In this document: positions 43,569 through 52,343 of the stretch, one piece after another
Layout of the letters: the number at the start of each line of letters is the position of its first letter
Numbering within the stretch: position 1 is the first letter of the stretch
From: Anaerolineales bacterium
GTDB lineage: Bacteria; Chloroflexota; Anaerolineae; Anaerolineales; E44-bin32
DNA length: 64,000 nt
NCBI GenBank assembly: GCA_037382465.1
Contig: JARRPX010000017.1
Span: forward strand, 22,907 to 86,906
Direction: 5' to 3'
The notes under the pieces: model-generated
Databases searched by the model: none
What the model saw: only the letters and a program-made list of their open reading frames with translations
Told to the model about the DNA's origin: nothing
Made by a program: the position numbers and the translations under genes

Positions 43569-44465
43569 TTATTTCTCCTTGCCCAAACGGAAGTTCTCCA
43601 GCATGCTCGTGAATTCCATCGGGAAGATGAACTTGGTCGCCGGGCTGGTACCCATGGTCTTCAGGGTTTCGAAGTACTGCAAGGTCATCGTCTTCTGGTC
43701 GATGGTGTTGGCGATGCTGTAAATCTTGTCTAACGCCGCCGCAAAACCTTCAGCCCGCAGCAGTTGGGATTGCCGATCGCCTTCCGCACGCAGGATGTTT
43801 GCCTGTTTATCACCGTCGGCTTTCAGAATCGCAGCTTGTTTTTCGCCGTCCGCCACGTTGACCGCCGCTTCCCGCTGGCCCAGAGATTCCGTGACTACCG
43901 CACGCCGCACACGTTCCGCCGTCATCTGGCGATTCATCGCATCCTGCACTTCGCGCGGCGGGATGATCTCCCGAATTTCGACGTTGGTTACTTTGACGCC
44001 CCAACGCTCTGTGACTTCATCCAGCTTCACGCGCAGCGTCTGGTTGATGTGGTCTCGCTGCGAGAGCACGTCATCGAGCGGGATGGCACCGATCACCGAA
44101 CGCAGCGTGGTCGTGGCCATACCTTGCGCAGCGGTTTCGAAATTACCAACCTGGAGCACACTTTGCTGGGCTTCGACGACCTTGTAATACCAGATGAAGT
44201 CGATAGCAATGGGCGCGTTGTCCAACGTGATCGACGTCTGGTGGGGAATCTCGCGCACCTGCTCGCGCAGATCCACTTTAACTCCCTTGTCGATGAACGG
44301 GATGAGCAAGACCAAACCCGGACCACGTTCGCCCACGCAGCGGCCCAGGCGAAAAACCACCAGCCGTTCATATTCCTGAACGATGCGAACGGCACTTGCA
44401 AAAATGGATATACCGAACAACGCAACGACGCCAACGCCACAATAAATTACCCAAGGGCTTCCCAT
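43569..44465 (-). CDS. Slipin (SPFH/stomatin family)
   Basis: A membrane-anchored SPFH protein of 298 residues that assembles scaffold rings in lipid microdomains. An N-terminal hydrophobic segment (VIYCGVGVVALFGISIFASA) is followed by the band-7 domain (EYERLVVFRLGR, GPGLVLLIPFIDKGVKVDLR, REIIPPREVQDAMNRQM) and the coiled ADGEKQAAILKADGDKQANI. A strong AAAGGAGG precedes the ATG. It follows nfeD as the standard slipin/NfeD pair. Confidence 0.94.
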   Translation of the reverse strand: MGSPWVIYCGVGVVALFGISIFASAVRIVQEYERLVVFRLGRCVGERGPGLVLLIPFIDKGVKVDLREQVREIPHQTSITLDNAPIAIDFIWYYKVVEAQQSVLQVGNFETAAQGMATTTLRSVIGAIPLDDVLSQRDHINQTLRVKLDEVTERWGVKVTNVEIREIIPPREVQDAMNRQMTAERVRRAVVTESLGQREAAVNVADGEKQAAILKADGDKQANILRAEGDRQSQLLRAEGFAAALDKIYSIANTIDQKTMTLQYFETLKTMGTSPATKFIFPMEFTSMLENFRLGKEK

Positions 44466-44501
44466 TTTATCCTCCTTTATCGAATTCGAAATATGATTGG
44501 A

Positions 44502-45104
44502 TCATTCAACAGGCTCCACAACCAAGATCAGGCCTTCTCGATCACAAACCCGCACTTTGGTTCCCACATCCAGGGTTGATTCGGCACGTGCTGTCCACAA
44601 CTCACCGGATATGTATACCGAACCGGTTGGATCGAGCGGCGTGCGCACTTCGCCGATCTCGCCCAGAAGCTTGGATAAATCGATCACGGGCTTCGATTTG
44701 TAGGCGATGATGGAATTGCGCAGCGCAATCCAGAAGTAGGCCATGGTTACCACTGACGTGATTACCGCCACTACGGGATATACCCCTACTCCCCCTCCTT
44801 CGGGTCGGAAAAGAAAAACCGAGCCCGCGCAGAACGCGGCGGCTGATAGCAAAAGCCACATTTCTTCGCGTTTCAAACGCAGCGCGAGCAATAAGAAGAT
44901 CACCCCAAGGATGAGCACAATGATCGCCCACCAGTGGAGTGCGACCTGACTCATCCCGATGACTGCGATGCCGAGAGTAGAAAATGCCAGGACCTCCAAA
45001 ACGCCCGTGCCCGGACTGACGATTGCCAAAGCCGTCAGCCACAAACCGATGACAAGTACGAGATATAGCAAGTTGGTGAACAACGGAGAGCCAATAAATT
45101 CCAT
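44502..45104 (-). CDS. NfeD family membrane protein
   Basis: NfeD proteins work with slipin/stomatin in membrane quality control. The 200 residues comprise four to five spans and a C-terminal OB-fold domain (GEIGEVRTPLDPTGSVYISG, LDVGTKVRVCDREGLILVV). The N-terminal ClpP-like protease domain of long NfeD1 is absent, so this is the short type. AAGGAGG precedes its ATG. It is the first gene of the nfeD-slipin unit. Confidence 0.92.
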   Translation of the reverse strand: MEFIGSPLFTNLLYLVLVIGLWLTALAIVSPGTGVLEVLAFSTLGIAVIGMSQVALHWWAIIVLILGVIFLLLALRLKREEMWLLLSAAAFCAGSVFLFRPEGGGVGVYPVVAVITSVVTMAYFWIALRNSIIAYKSKPVIDLSKLLGEIGEVRTPLDPTGSVYISGELWTARAESTLDVGTKVRVCDREGLILVVEPVE

Positions 45105-45307
45105 GTCAAACCTCCTTCAGGAAACAGCTTGCCTCAGCATCCTGAGAATATCGAGCGTACTGATTCAAACATACCGCATAACCGACATCCAGCCGACATT
45201 TCTCACTGGGAAAATGCCGCTTTCGAGAAGGGAGTTTTTCTTCGTTTCAAGCTGGTGAGAAACACCGAACGCCTTTATACCTTACCTGTCTCAAATTCGC
45301 TGCCGTT

Positions 45308-46453
45308 TTACAATCGCTTTTCATACATTCGATAGGTTTTGTATACTTTCCCACCCAACATCTTCAACGAACGATTCATCATTTCGTTGTTCTCGAGGAT
45401 CCAACTGCTCTCCGCCATCTCGTAGCCCTTCGCCTTCGCCCGTTTCGCCGTTTCCAGGTACATCATCGCATCCACGCCCCGCGCGCGGTGTTCGGGCATC
45501 ACGCCCAGAGCGAAAACGCGAATCCATTTCATCTTGGGGCGAATCTTCCAATGCCAGACGAGTTTGAGCATGGTCAACAACTCGGGTTCACTGGGACGGG
45601 GATAAGCATAATGCAGCGGCGCACACATATCCGGCAAGGTCAGTCCGACACCAACCACCTCGCCCTCATGCTCCACCATCAACGCCAAATCGGGATCTAA
45701 AATCTGCTTCAGTCCGGCGGCGATATGTTCGATTTCGGCCTCGTTCGGTGGAACGAAACCCCAGTTCCGTTCCCACGAGCTGTTGTAGACGCGCTTGAAA
45801 CGTTCGACCTCTTTATCGAATTCTCTCATTCGAAAGGAACGAACCGTCAACTTCTTGGTCTTCTTGACCTTTTCGACTACGCGGACCAATTTCTCCGGCA
45901 TGTTCTCGATGAAATCGTCGATGTTGTTGGCGTACGCCAATAGATCCATGGCCTTCACGAAGCCGGCGGCCTCCATGTAATCCACGTAGCGCGGTGGATT
46001 GTAGGTCATCAACACTCGCGGGCAATCATCGAAACCATCCACGAGTAATCCCACTTCGTCGTTGGTGGTAAACATCGCCGGTCCGATGATGGAAATATGA
46101 CCGGCGTTTCGAGCCCAGTCTTCCGCCGTGCGCAGCAAGAGTGCGGCGGCCTCCGGGTCGTCGAGCACTTCAAAAAAACCGTAAAACCCCACGTTGGAAT
46201 CATGGAACTCGTTGTAGGCGTCGTTGGTAAAAGCTGCGATCGTGCCCACGATCTCGCCGTTACGCCGAGCGAGGAAGTACTCGACGCGCGCGTGTTCGAA
46301 GAAAGGATTTTTCTTGGGATCATGGAACTCAAGCCGCTCAGAGACGAGCGGAGGAACCCAGTAAGGGTCGTCCTTGTACACTTTCCAGGGGAAGAAAATG
46401 AATTCCTTTCGTTCGTTTTCGTTGGTGACTTTGTTGATCTGCAAATCCGACAT
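45308..46453 (-). CDS. GNAT family acetyltransferase (YghO-like)
   Basis: A 381-residue protein of the YghO-type GNAT group, longer than ordinary GNATs and with two related halves. The N-terminal half has FFPWKVYKDDPYWVPPL and GRNGEI-like AARNGEIVGTIAAF features; the second half has HRARGVDAMMYLETAKRAKAKGY, an acetyl-CoA loop, then ESSWILENNEMMNRSLKMLG. The start is the ATG of MSDLQINKVTN, with no family homology further upstream. Substrate unknown. It is monocistronic. Confidence 0.85.
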   Translation of the reverse strand: MSDLQINKVTNENERKEFIFFPWKVYKDDPYWVPPLVSERLEFHDPKKNPFFEHARVEYFLARRNGEIVGTIAAFTNDAYNEFHDSNVGFYGFFEVLDDPEAAALLLRTAEDWARNAGHISIIGPAMFTTNDEVGLLVDGFDDCPRVLMTYNPPRYVDYMEAAGFVKAMDLLAYANNIDDFIENMPEKLVRVVEKVKKTKKLTVRSFRMREFDKEVERFKRVYNSSWERNWGFVPPNEAEIEHIAAGLKQILDPDLALMVEHEGEVVGVGLTLPDMCAPLHYAYPRPSEPELLTMLKLVWHWKIRPKMKWIRVFALGVMPEHRARGVDAMMYLETAKRAKAKGYEMAESSWILENNEMMNRSLKMLGGKVYKTYRMYEKRL

Positions 46454-46630
46454 GACTCGCCTCCAGAGAATTGACGATTTGATTATACAACGCCGTTGAG
46501 AACACCGGGTTGCGAATATCCGTGGCCGACGATCGGCATTCGACGCCGAACACACCTCGGAGAAGCGCTGCACAATACTTTGAAACGCAGCGGCGGCCGA
46601 TGGTATCATGTTGGTTGGCAAGGGGAGTGC

Positions 46631-47383
46631 ATGCGCAACGCATATTCAGCAATTTTCACCATCGGCATTCTGGCCAGCTTCATCTGGCTGGTATGGATCA
46701 GGCCTTCTCCGGAGCGCTCGGTGAAAGGTCGCAAGCGAAACGATCCGCGCCTCGGGGATATCGACGCGGGTCTCGTTGCCCTGTTTCTCGGTTTGCTTGG
46801 TGCGCGGGCGGGCTTCGTCTTCCTTCATTGGGAATACTTCTCGAGCAATCCGGTCGAAATGTTCTGGTTCTGGCAAGGTGGATTGTCCTGGACGAGCGGT
46901 GCCTTGACGGCGATTCTGGGGATTCGCATCTATGCTGCTGTCAGCGGTCACTCTTTCTGGTCTCTGACCGACGCTTTGGCACTCCCGGCAGGATTCGTCG
47001 CACTCTCCGCATGGTCGGGTTGCTACCTCGATGGCTGCGCCTACGGCATGCAAATGCCGCAAAGTGCCTGGACACCGCCGATCGAGGACATGTTCGGCGG
47101 CCTCACCTCGCGCTGGCCGACACAGTTGGTGGGGATCATTTCCAGCGTGGTGATACTGCTCTCGCTGTATGCTCTTTCCAATATACGGCCCAAACGCGGC
47201 GTGTTGGGAACGCTCAGTCTGACAACGATCGCCGCCGCGGCGTTTGGGCTCAGTTTCACGCGCGCAGACCCGGCGCTTCTCATCCGCGGCATCCGTCTGG
47301 ATACACTCGGTTCTGCATTGGTGCTGCTCTTGGCCTTATCGGGTCTCGTCTGCTGCACATTGAAAAAGGATGAAAGTGCCTGA
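46631..47383 (+). CDS. Lgt-related membrane protein lacking catalytic residues
   Basis: A 250-residue integral membrane protein whose layout follows prolipoprotein diacylglyceryl transferase: LGARAGFVFLHWEYFSSNP, FWFWQGGLSWTSGALTAI, and LADALALP-like LTDALALPAGFV. The histidine of the Lgt HGG loop is Thr here (GGLSWTSG), and the GRIGNFxNGE signature reads AWSGCYLDGCAYG, with two cysteines instead of the Asn and Glu. It is therefore unlikely to act as Lgt. The start ATG has AGGGGAG. It is divergent from the GNAT gene. A thiol-based or transport role is conceivable but unproven. Confidence 0.7.
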   Translation: MRNAYSAIFTIGILASFIWLVWIRPSPERSVKGRKRNDPRLGDIDAGLVALFLGLLGARAGFVFLHWEYFSSNPVEMFWFWQGGLSWTSGALTAILGIRIYAAVSGHSFWSLTDALALPAGFVALSAWSGCYLDGCAYGMQMPQSAWTPPIEDMFGGLTSRWPTQLVGIISSVVILLSLYALSNIRPKRGVLGTLSLTTIAAAAFGLSFTRADPALLIRGIRLDTLGSALVLLLALSGLVCCTLKKDESA

Positions 47384-47401
47384 CCTACGATAAAATCGTT
47401 G

Positions 47402-47426
47402 CATCCCAATGACACCCGTTGGGATG
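47402..47426. repeat. 8-bp inverted repeat between the Lgt-like gene and nadE
   Basis: CATCCCAA pairs with TTGGGATG around nine bases. No T-run on the plus strand; ATTTTATC follows a few bases later on the minus strand, so it may end nadE transcripts weakly. Confidence 0.4.
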
Positions 47427-47556
47427 GCCCAAATCCCTTCCCGCTGGAAATAAATATGGGTACGCCGAGAGTAGCGAACCCCGGCGGCCATCTAAATCCA
47501 ACGATGCACAATTTGCTGACGCTTGAAATCATGGACAAGCGTCTCATCAGGCGGCC

Positions 47557-49296
47557 TCAGCGGTAGGGGTGGTAGAAATTGGTAATCGGCAGCCGCCAAT
47601 CCTTGCCAAAGGCCCGCGTCATGACTTTGATTCCAGGCGGACTCTGACGGCGCTTATATTCGCTCCTGTCGATCATCTTGACTACTTTCACGACCTCGTC
47701 CCGATCCAAACCAAGTGCGACAATGTCTTCAATACTTCTATTCTCTTCGACATACTTATGCAGGATCGTGTCGAGAATGTCATATTCGGGAAGGGCGTCG
47801 CTGTCTTTCTGATCGGGCTTTAGTTCGGCTGAAGGGGGCTTTGTCATCACGCTGTCCGGTATGACCGGCTTCTGACTATTTTGATTGATGAGCTCGCATA
47901 TTTGATAGATCATGGTCTTGGGAATGTCCTTCAAGATGGCAAAACCACCTGCGGTATCGCCATAGAGGGTGGAGTATCCTACCCCCACCTCACTCTTGTT
48001 CCCGGTCGTGAGGACCATCCAGCCGAACTTGTTCGACAAAGCCATGAGTAAGGCGCCGCGAATACGCGCCTGGATATTCTCCTCGGCGACGTTGGGTTCC
48101 GTCCCCTTGAATTGAGGTTCGAGCATGTTTAAAAAGGCCTGGAACGTGTCATCGATGGGAATCACCAGAAACTCGATGCCGATGTTTTCTGTGAGGAGAA
48201 GGGCATCGTCGCGGCTATGTTGGGATGAATAGCGTGAGGGCATCGAAACGCCGATGACATTTTCACTTCCAAGCGCTCGAGCGGCGATAACCGCCGTAAG
48301 CGAAGAGTCGATTCCCCCAGAAAGCCCCACGACGACCTTTTTAAACCCATTCTTCCGTACGTAGTCGTGCGTCCCGAGGACGATAGCGTCCAGCACCTCG
48401 GCCAACGGTTCCAACGGCGTGACCAACCGGGTTTCGATGGGATCACGAGTTGCCTGGTATTGAGCGTTGGGTTGCAGAACGACCTGCCGCATCCCCTCCA
48501 CGCTGTCAACGTCGACGAGTTTCCTTCTGCGAGGATCGAGGAGCCGCTGGTTGATCACAAGTCCGACGTCAATATCGGCGATGAGAATGTGCTCCTCGAA
48601 TTGCGGCGCACGAGCCAACACGTGACCTTGCGGTCCACAAATCACGCTCCGCCCTTCGAAGATCAATTCGTCCTGGCCACCAATGAGATTGCAGTAGGCG
48701 ACGAATGCGGCGTTATCCACGGCGCGAGTGGAGAGCATGCGCTCGCGAATCACGCCCTTCCCCATGTAGTACGGGGAAGCAGATATATTGATCAAGAGAT
48801 GCGCACCACCGCGGGAAGCCTGCTCTTCGGGAGGCCCGGTCGGGTACCATATATCTTCGCATATGCTGACCCCGAAGCGGACCTCGCCCAGGTTGAAGAT
48901 CGGCGATTGTTTTCCGGATTGAAAATATCGATTTTCATCAAAGACGCCATAGTTCGGAAGGTATCGTTTGGCATAAACTTCTACCAGTTCTTTGTTATGC
49001 AGCACCGCAGCCGCGTTATAGAGGTCTGGGGAGGCATACGGGACTCCGACGATTGCGATAATGCCTGCAGTCAATGGTACGAGCTCGTCGAGACCCCTGC
49101 GCGCCGCTTCGATGAAATCCGGTTTCAGCAAAAGGTCTTCGGGCGGGTAGCCGGTAACCGACATCTCTGGAAAAACTACGATGTCGACTTTCGACTCCCG
49201 GACTTTGGCAATCGCTGAGGCGATTTTCTGACAATTCCCGTCGATGTCACCGACGGTCATATCGAGTTGAGCCAGTGCAATACGAAGCTGAGTCAT
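47557..49296 (-). CDS. nadE: Glutamine-dependent NAD+ synthetase
   Basis: NadE converts deamido-NAD to NAD with glutamine-derived ammonia. The 579-residue protein has the nitrilase-type glutaminase domain with its Glu-Lys-Cys triad (VVFPEMSVTGYPPEDLL, AKRYLPNYGVFDE, VSICEDIWYP). The synthetase domain follows, with VVGLSGGIDSSLTAVIAAR, SEVGVGYSTLYGDTAGGFA and PPSAELKPDQKDSDALP. The order and length match the two-domain bacterial enzyme. No neighbours suggest an operon. Confidence 0.96.
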   Translation of the reverse strand: MTQLRIALAQLDMTVGDIDGNCQKIASAIAKVRESKVDIVVFPEMSVTGYPPEDLLLKPDFIEAARRGLDELVPLTAGIIAIVGVPYASPDLYNAAAVLHNKELVEVYAKRYLPNYGVFDENRYFQSGKQSPIFNLGEVRFGVSICEDIWYPTGPPEEQASRGGAHLLINISASPYYMGKGVIRERMLSTRAVDNAAFVAYCNLIGGQDELIFEGRSVICGPQGHVLARAPQFEEHILIADIDVGLVINQRLLDPRRRKLVDVDSVEGMRQVVLQPNAQYQATRDPIETRLVTPLEPLAEVLDAIVLGTHDYVRKNGFKKVVVGLSGGIDSSLTAVIAARALGSENVIGVSMPSRYSSQHSRDDALLLTENIGIEFLVIPIDDTFQAFLNMLEPQFKGTEPNVAEENIQARIRGALLMALSNKFGWMVLTTGNKSEVGVGYSTLYGDTAGGFAILKDIPKTMIYQICELINQNSQKPVIPDSVMTKPPSAELKPDQKDSDALPEYDILDTILHKYVEENRSIEDIVALGLDRDEVVKVVKMIDRSEYKRRQSPPGIKVMTRAFGKDWRLPITNFYHPYR

Positions 49297-49759
49297 GGCA
49301 TTAACCTACCAGATGGAGCACAAGTGACCGGAAAATAGATGGAGTTGTTCCGCTGATCGCCTGTCTAAAAATTACAGGATGTTCTCCATGGGTAATCATA
49401 TCTTAATCTATCGAGCGCTGCTATTGCAGCCGAACATTCGAGTTTACCGCAACATAAGGCACGAACGCCGGGAAAGGTTTGAGCAGGCAAATCACCTCGA
49501 GGGACCACGCCATAGATCGAGATCCTCGTTCGATCGAATGAAATGCGTGGAATTAACCACACAACGGCTATACTGTGGTATCAATTCCGATGAGCGGCTT
49601 TCAAGGCGATGCTCGGCGGCCGGAGTTGAAGGCGAGAGTGTAGCAGCTGAAGCGGGCATCAACGGTCTCACGGAAGTGTTAAAAATGATGGCCGGGCAAG
49701 TATGGAACACAGACGCCACACTTTACAACTGCCTTATATACTTTTTTCCAGGGGTACAG
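49297..49759. other. Intergenic region upstream of the ATL gene
   Basis: A 463-base stretch without a convincing gene. The ATL frame is open back to 49379, but residues before its ATG show no family features. No tRNA, repeat or strong promoter was seen. Confidence 0.5.
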
Positions 49760-50146
49760 ATGACGGAACGCACCCAGTTTAATCAGCGTGTTTACCAAAT
49801 CGTAGAGGGCATCCCGTCGGGTCAGGTTTTGAACTACGGCAGAATCGCGGCCTTCATACCTCCACCTTCGGGGATGCCTTACGACAGCTACTGCGCGGTT
49901 CGCGCCCGTTGGGTGGGATATGCCATGGCGAGCTGTCCGGAAGGATTGCCGTGGCACCGTGTGGTAAATGCACAGGGAGGCGTCAGCAAGAGACCGGGGT
50001 TCGGTCCCGACTTACAACGACAGCTGCTCGAGGATGAAGGCGTCGTCTTCGATGAGAAAGGGCGGCTCGATATTCAGCGATACGTCTGGCGTCCCGATCC
50101 GGCCTGGCTGCAATCCCGCGGGCTTCTGCCCCCACCCAAAGAATAG
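49760..50146 (+). CDS. Alkyltransferase-like protein (ATL)
   Basis: A 128-residue relative of O6-methylguanine-DNA methyltransferase. The DNA-binding helix region is FNQRVYQIVEGIPSGQVLNYG with the recognition Arg later in CAVRARWVGYAM. The active-site motif PCHRV is PWHRVV here, with Trp in place of the acceptor Cys, the hallmark of ATL proteins. They bind alkylated guanine and hand it to nucleotide excision repair. The tail (VFDEKGRLDIQRYVWRP) is also ATL-like. The start is supported by GGGGTACAG nearby. Confidence 0.92.
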   Translation: MTERTQFNQRVYQIVEGIPSGQVLNYGRIAAFIPPPSGMPYDSYCAVRARWVGYAMASCPEGLPWHRVVNAQGGVSKRPGFGPDLQRQLLEDEGVVFDEKGRLDIQRYVWRPDPAWLQSRGLLPPPKE

Positions 50147-50215
50147 CCCCATCGCCGTCGGATTGAACGGTACGAAATCTGCGATACGGGTGGTGTGAAA
50201 CCGTCCGCAGAGCTT

Positions 50216-51313
50216 TTAAGCCTCACGCCGTCGCAGGGACCACAGCACGGCGGCAAACAACAAAACGGATTCAATGAGTAAAATCAATGCGCTCGACCAG
50301 GCCTGGCCTCCCTGCCCAGACAATCCCAACGCCAGGCCGCGCACGAGTTGGAACGTCGGCATGGCTTGCAGCGGGGTTGTCAGGAGAGGACTCACGCCCG
50401 CCAAGGGTACGCCGGCCAGGATTCCGGGCAGCATCAATGGCAAGAGGATAAAACCACTCCACGTGTTCAACGTTGACATGTTATCGATCAATCCCCCGAT
50501 CAGCAAGCCGATTAGCGTCATCGTCAAACTGATGAGCACGATGATGAGGATCGACATCAGTGGATCGCCGGTGAAGCCATTGTTGAGGAACATGATCATC
50601 CCGGAGGACAGCAACGAATAAATCAAACCCACCAGCAGTTTGCCCATGATCACATCGGGGTAACCTGCCGGCGTGACCAGGATGGCGGCAAGCGTTTTGT
50701 GATCTTTTTCTTCTACGAGCAACGTCGGCACGATGAAACTTCCGTTCATCGTCACGGCCATCATGACCCACAATACGATGAAGTACCCCTGAAGTTGTAT
50801 ATCCTGGAAAAACCCGAAAATCGGCTCGCTTGCATTCTCTGCGCTGCCCTGCGCCGGATGAAGTGTGCGGGTGACGACGTTGACGACCGGCGGCCGGCCG
50901 GATAGTCCCTCAACAGCCTGCATCAATGTGCGTTGAAAACCGGCCGCAGTTTCCGGATCGTCTTTGAAAATCAAGTCGAGCTCCGGCTGCTCGTCACGAC
51001 GAAGCTTCGCATCGAACTCGGCCGGAAGAATCACACCGATGGCCGCACTGCCGTTGTCCACTTCCGCTTCTACTTCTTGGGGATCCGTCACGTTCGTCAA
51101 CGCGACGTTGTCCATGGCCTGGATCGCAGCGAGCACTTTCGTCTCATCCGGGGCATAGAAGGCGACCTTTGTTTCGTTGATCGAATCACGAAACAGATAC
51201 CCATAAAGCAGCGAAAAACCGATGGGCATGAGGATGACCACCAATAATCTGGCGTTGCGCAGCGCATCGATGAAATCCTTACGTGCCACACTCAGACTTA
51301 CGCGCAAGTTCAT
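50216..51313 (-). CDS. ABC-2 type exporter permease
   Basis: A 365-residue ABC-2 permease with one N-terminal span (NARLLVVILMPIGFSLLYGY), an external domain of about 150 residues, and five C-terminal spans, including MLPGILAGVPLAGVSPLL. The arrangement matches drug, lipid or sodium exporters of the NatB/YhgE type. The ATG overlaps the stop of the ATPase gene by ATGA. I placed the start there because the frame upstream of it lies inside the ATPase gene. Substrate unknown. Confidence 0.9.
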   Translation of the reverse strand: MNLRVSLSVARKDFIDALRNARLLVVILMPIGFSLLYGYLFRDSINETKVAFYAPDETKVLAAIQAMDNVALTNVTDPQEVEAEVDNGSAAIGVILPAEFDAKLRRDEQPELDLIFKDDPETAAGFQRTLMQAVEGLSGRPPVVNVVTRTLHPAQGSAENASEPIFGFFQDIQLQGYFIVLWVMMAVTMNGSFIVPTLLVEEKDHKTLAAILVTPAGYPDVIMGKLLVGLIYSLLSSGMIMFLNNGFTGDPLMSILIIVLISLTMTLIGLLIGGLIDNMSTLNTWSGFILLPLMLPGILAGVPLAGVSPLLTTPLQAMPTFQLVRGLALGLSGQGGQAWSSALILLIESVLLFAAVLWSLRRREA

Positions 51314-52149
51314 AGGAGCATCCTCCCCGTCAGCCGGATGAAGACATCCTCGAGAGATGCTTCCAAGGAATGGACGGTGAGCACCTTTCCATTCCGCATC
51401 CATTGCGCCATTTGTGCAGCATCAGCGGCTTCGTCGAGGGAAAGGAGGTGCTCGCTGTCATCATCCAGAATGACCCTGGCTTTGCGCTCCCCGTACTTGA
51501 GTTTCAGGTTGCGAGGGGTATCCATGGCAATTATTTTCCCCTCACTCAGAAACGCCACCCTGCGGCACAGCTCATCAGCCTCTTCCATGTAATGCGTGGT
51601 CAGAAACACCGTCGTGCCTGTCTCTCCCAGGTTCTCGATCGTCTCGCGAATCGCCCGCGCCGCAGCCGGATCGAGTCCGCGCGTGGGTTCATCCAGGAAG
51701 AGTACTTTGGGCTCGTTCAACAAAGCGCGTGCAATCAGCAAGCGCTGCTTCATGCCGTTGGAAAACACCTTTATCTTTTCCCTGGCGCGGTCCTGCAGTC
51801 CTACCCGTTCCAGCAACGCTTCCACACGTTTCTTTCCCACACCATGGAGCTGTGCGAAGAAGGTTAGATTATCGCGGGCGCTCATGCGTTCATAGAGGTT
51901 CTGATACTCGAAAACCACACCGATCAGCGGTTTGATCTTCGCCCGCTGTTTGACGATGTCGTAGCCGGCGATGCTCGCTTTTCCGCTCGTCGGTCGAAGC
52001 TGACCGGTGAGCATCATGATGGTCGTCGTCTTTCCCGCACCGTTGGGCCCCAGGAAACCGAACACCTCTCCCGCTTCCACACGAAACGTGAGCTGATCCA
52101 CGGCGACGACACCGTTGTATCTCCTGACCAGTGATTCGGTTTGGATCAT
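51310..52149 (-). CDS. ABC exporter ATPase
   Basis: The ATPase partner of the ABC-2 permease (279 residues). Walker A is GPNGAGKTTT, the Q-loop Gln is in VFEYQNLYERMSARDNL, the signature is VFSNGMKQRLLIARALL (SNGMK instead of LSGGQ, common in this group), Walker B is VLFLDEPTRGLDP, and the His switch is LTTHYMEEADEL. The C-terminal 70 residues are an extra domain usual in DrrA/CcmA-like ATPases. The start ATG is internal to a longer open frame. Confidence 0.93.
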   Translation of the reverse strand: MIQTESLVRRYNGVVAVDQLTFRVEAGEVFGFLGPNGAGKTTTIMMLTGQLRPTSGKASIAGYDIVKQRAKIKPLIGVVFEYQNLYERMSARDNLTFFAQLHGVGKKRVEALLERVGLQDRAREKIKVFSNGMKQRLLIARALLNEPKVLFLDEPTRGLDPAAARAIRETIENLGETGTTVFLTTHYMEEADELCRRVAFLSEGKIIAMDTPRNLKLKYGERKARVILDDDSEHLLSLDEAADAAQMAQWMRNGKVLTVHSLEASLEDVFIRLTGRMLL

Positions 52150-52343
52150 GCGGCCTCCAGATGACCCATTTCTTTCCCCCAAGCGATTCGTGAATTGCAG
52201 CAATTAACCTGTCAGGTCTGGCTTGCATACGCTGACTGGAGAAATCGGCCTCACTCAACGTGAGAGACGACTTTATTAAAAGGTATCACATTGGGCGATC
52301 GAAATCCGCTCTCGATGAAGTTCGCGGCAGCGGGAGACGACAC

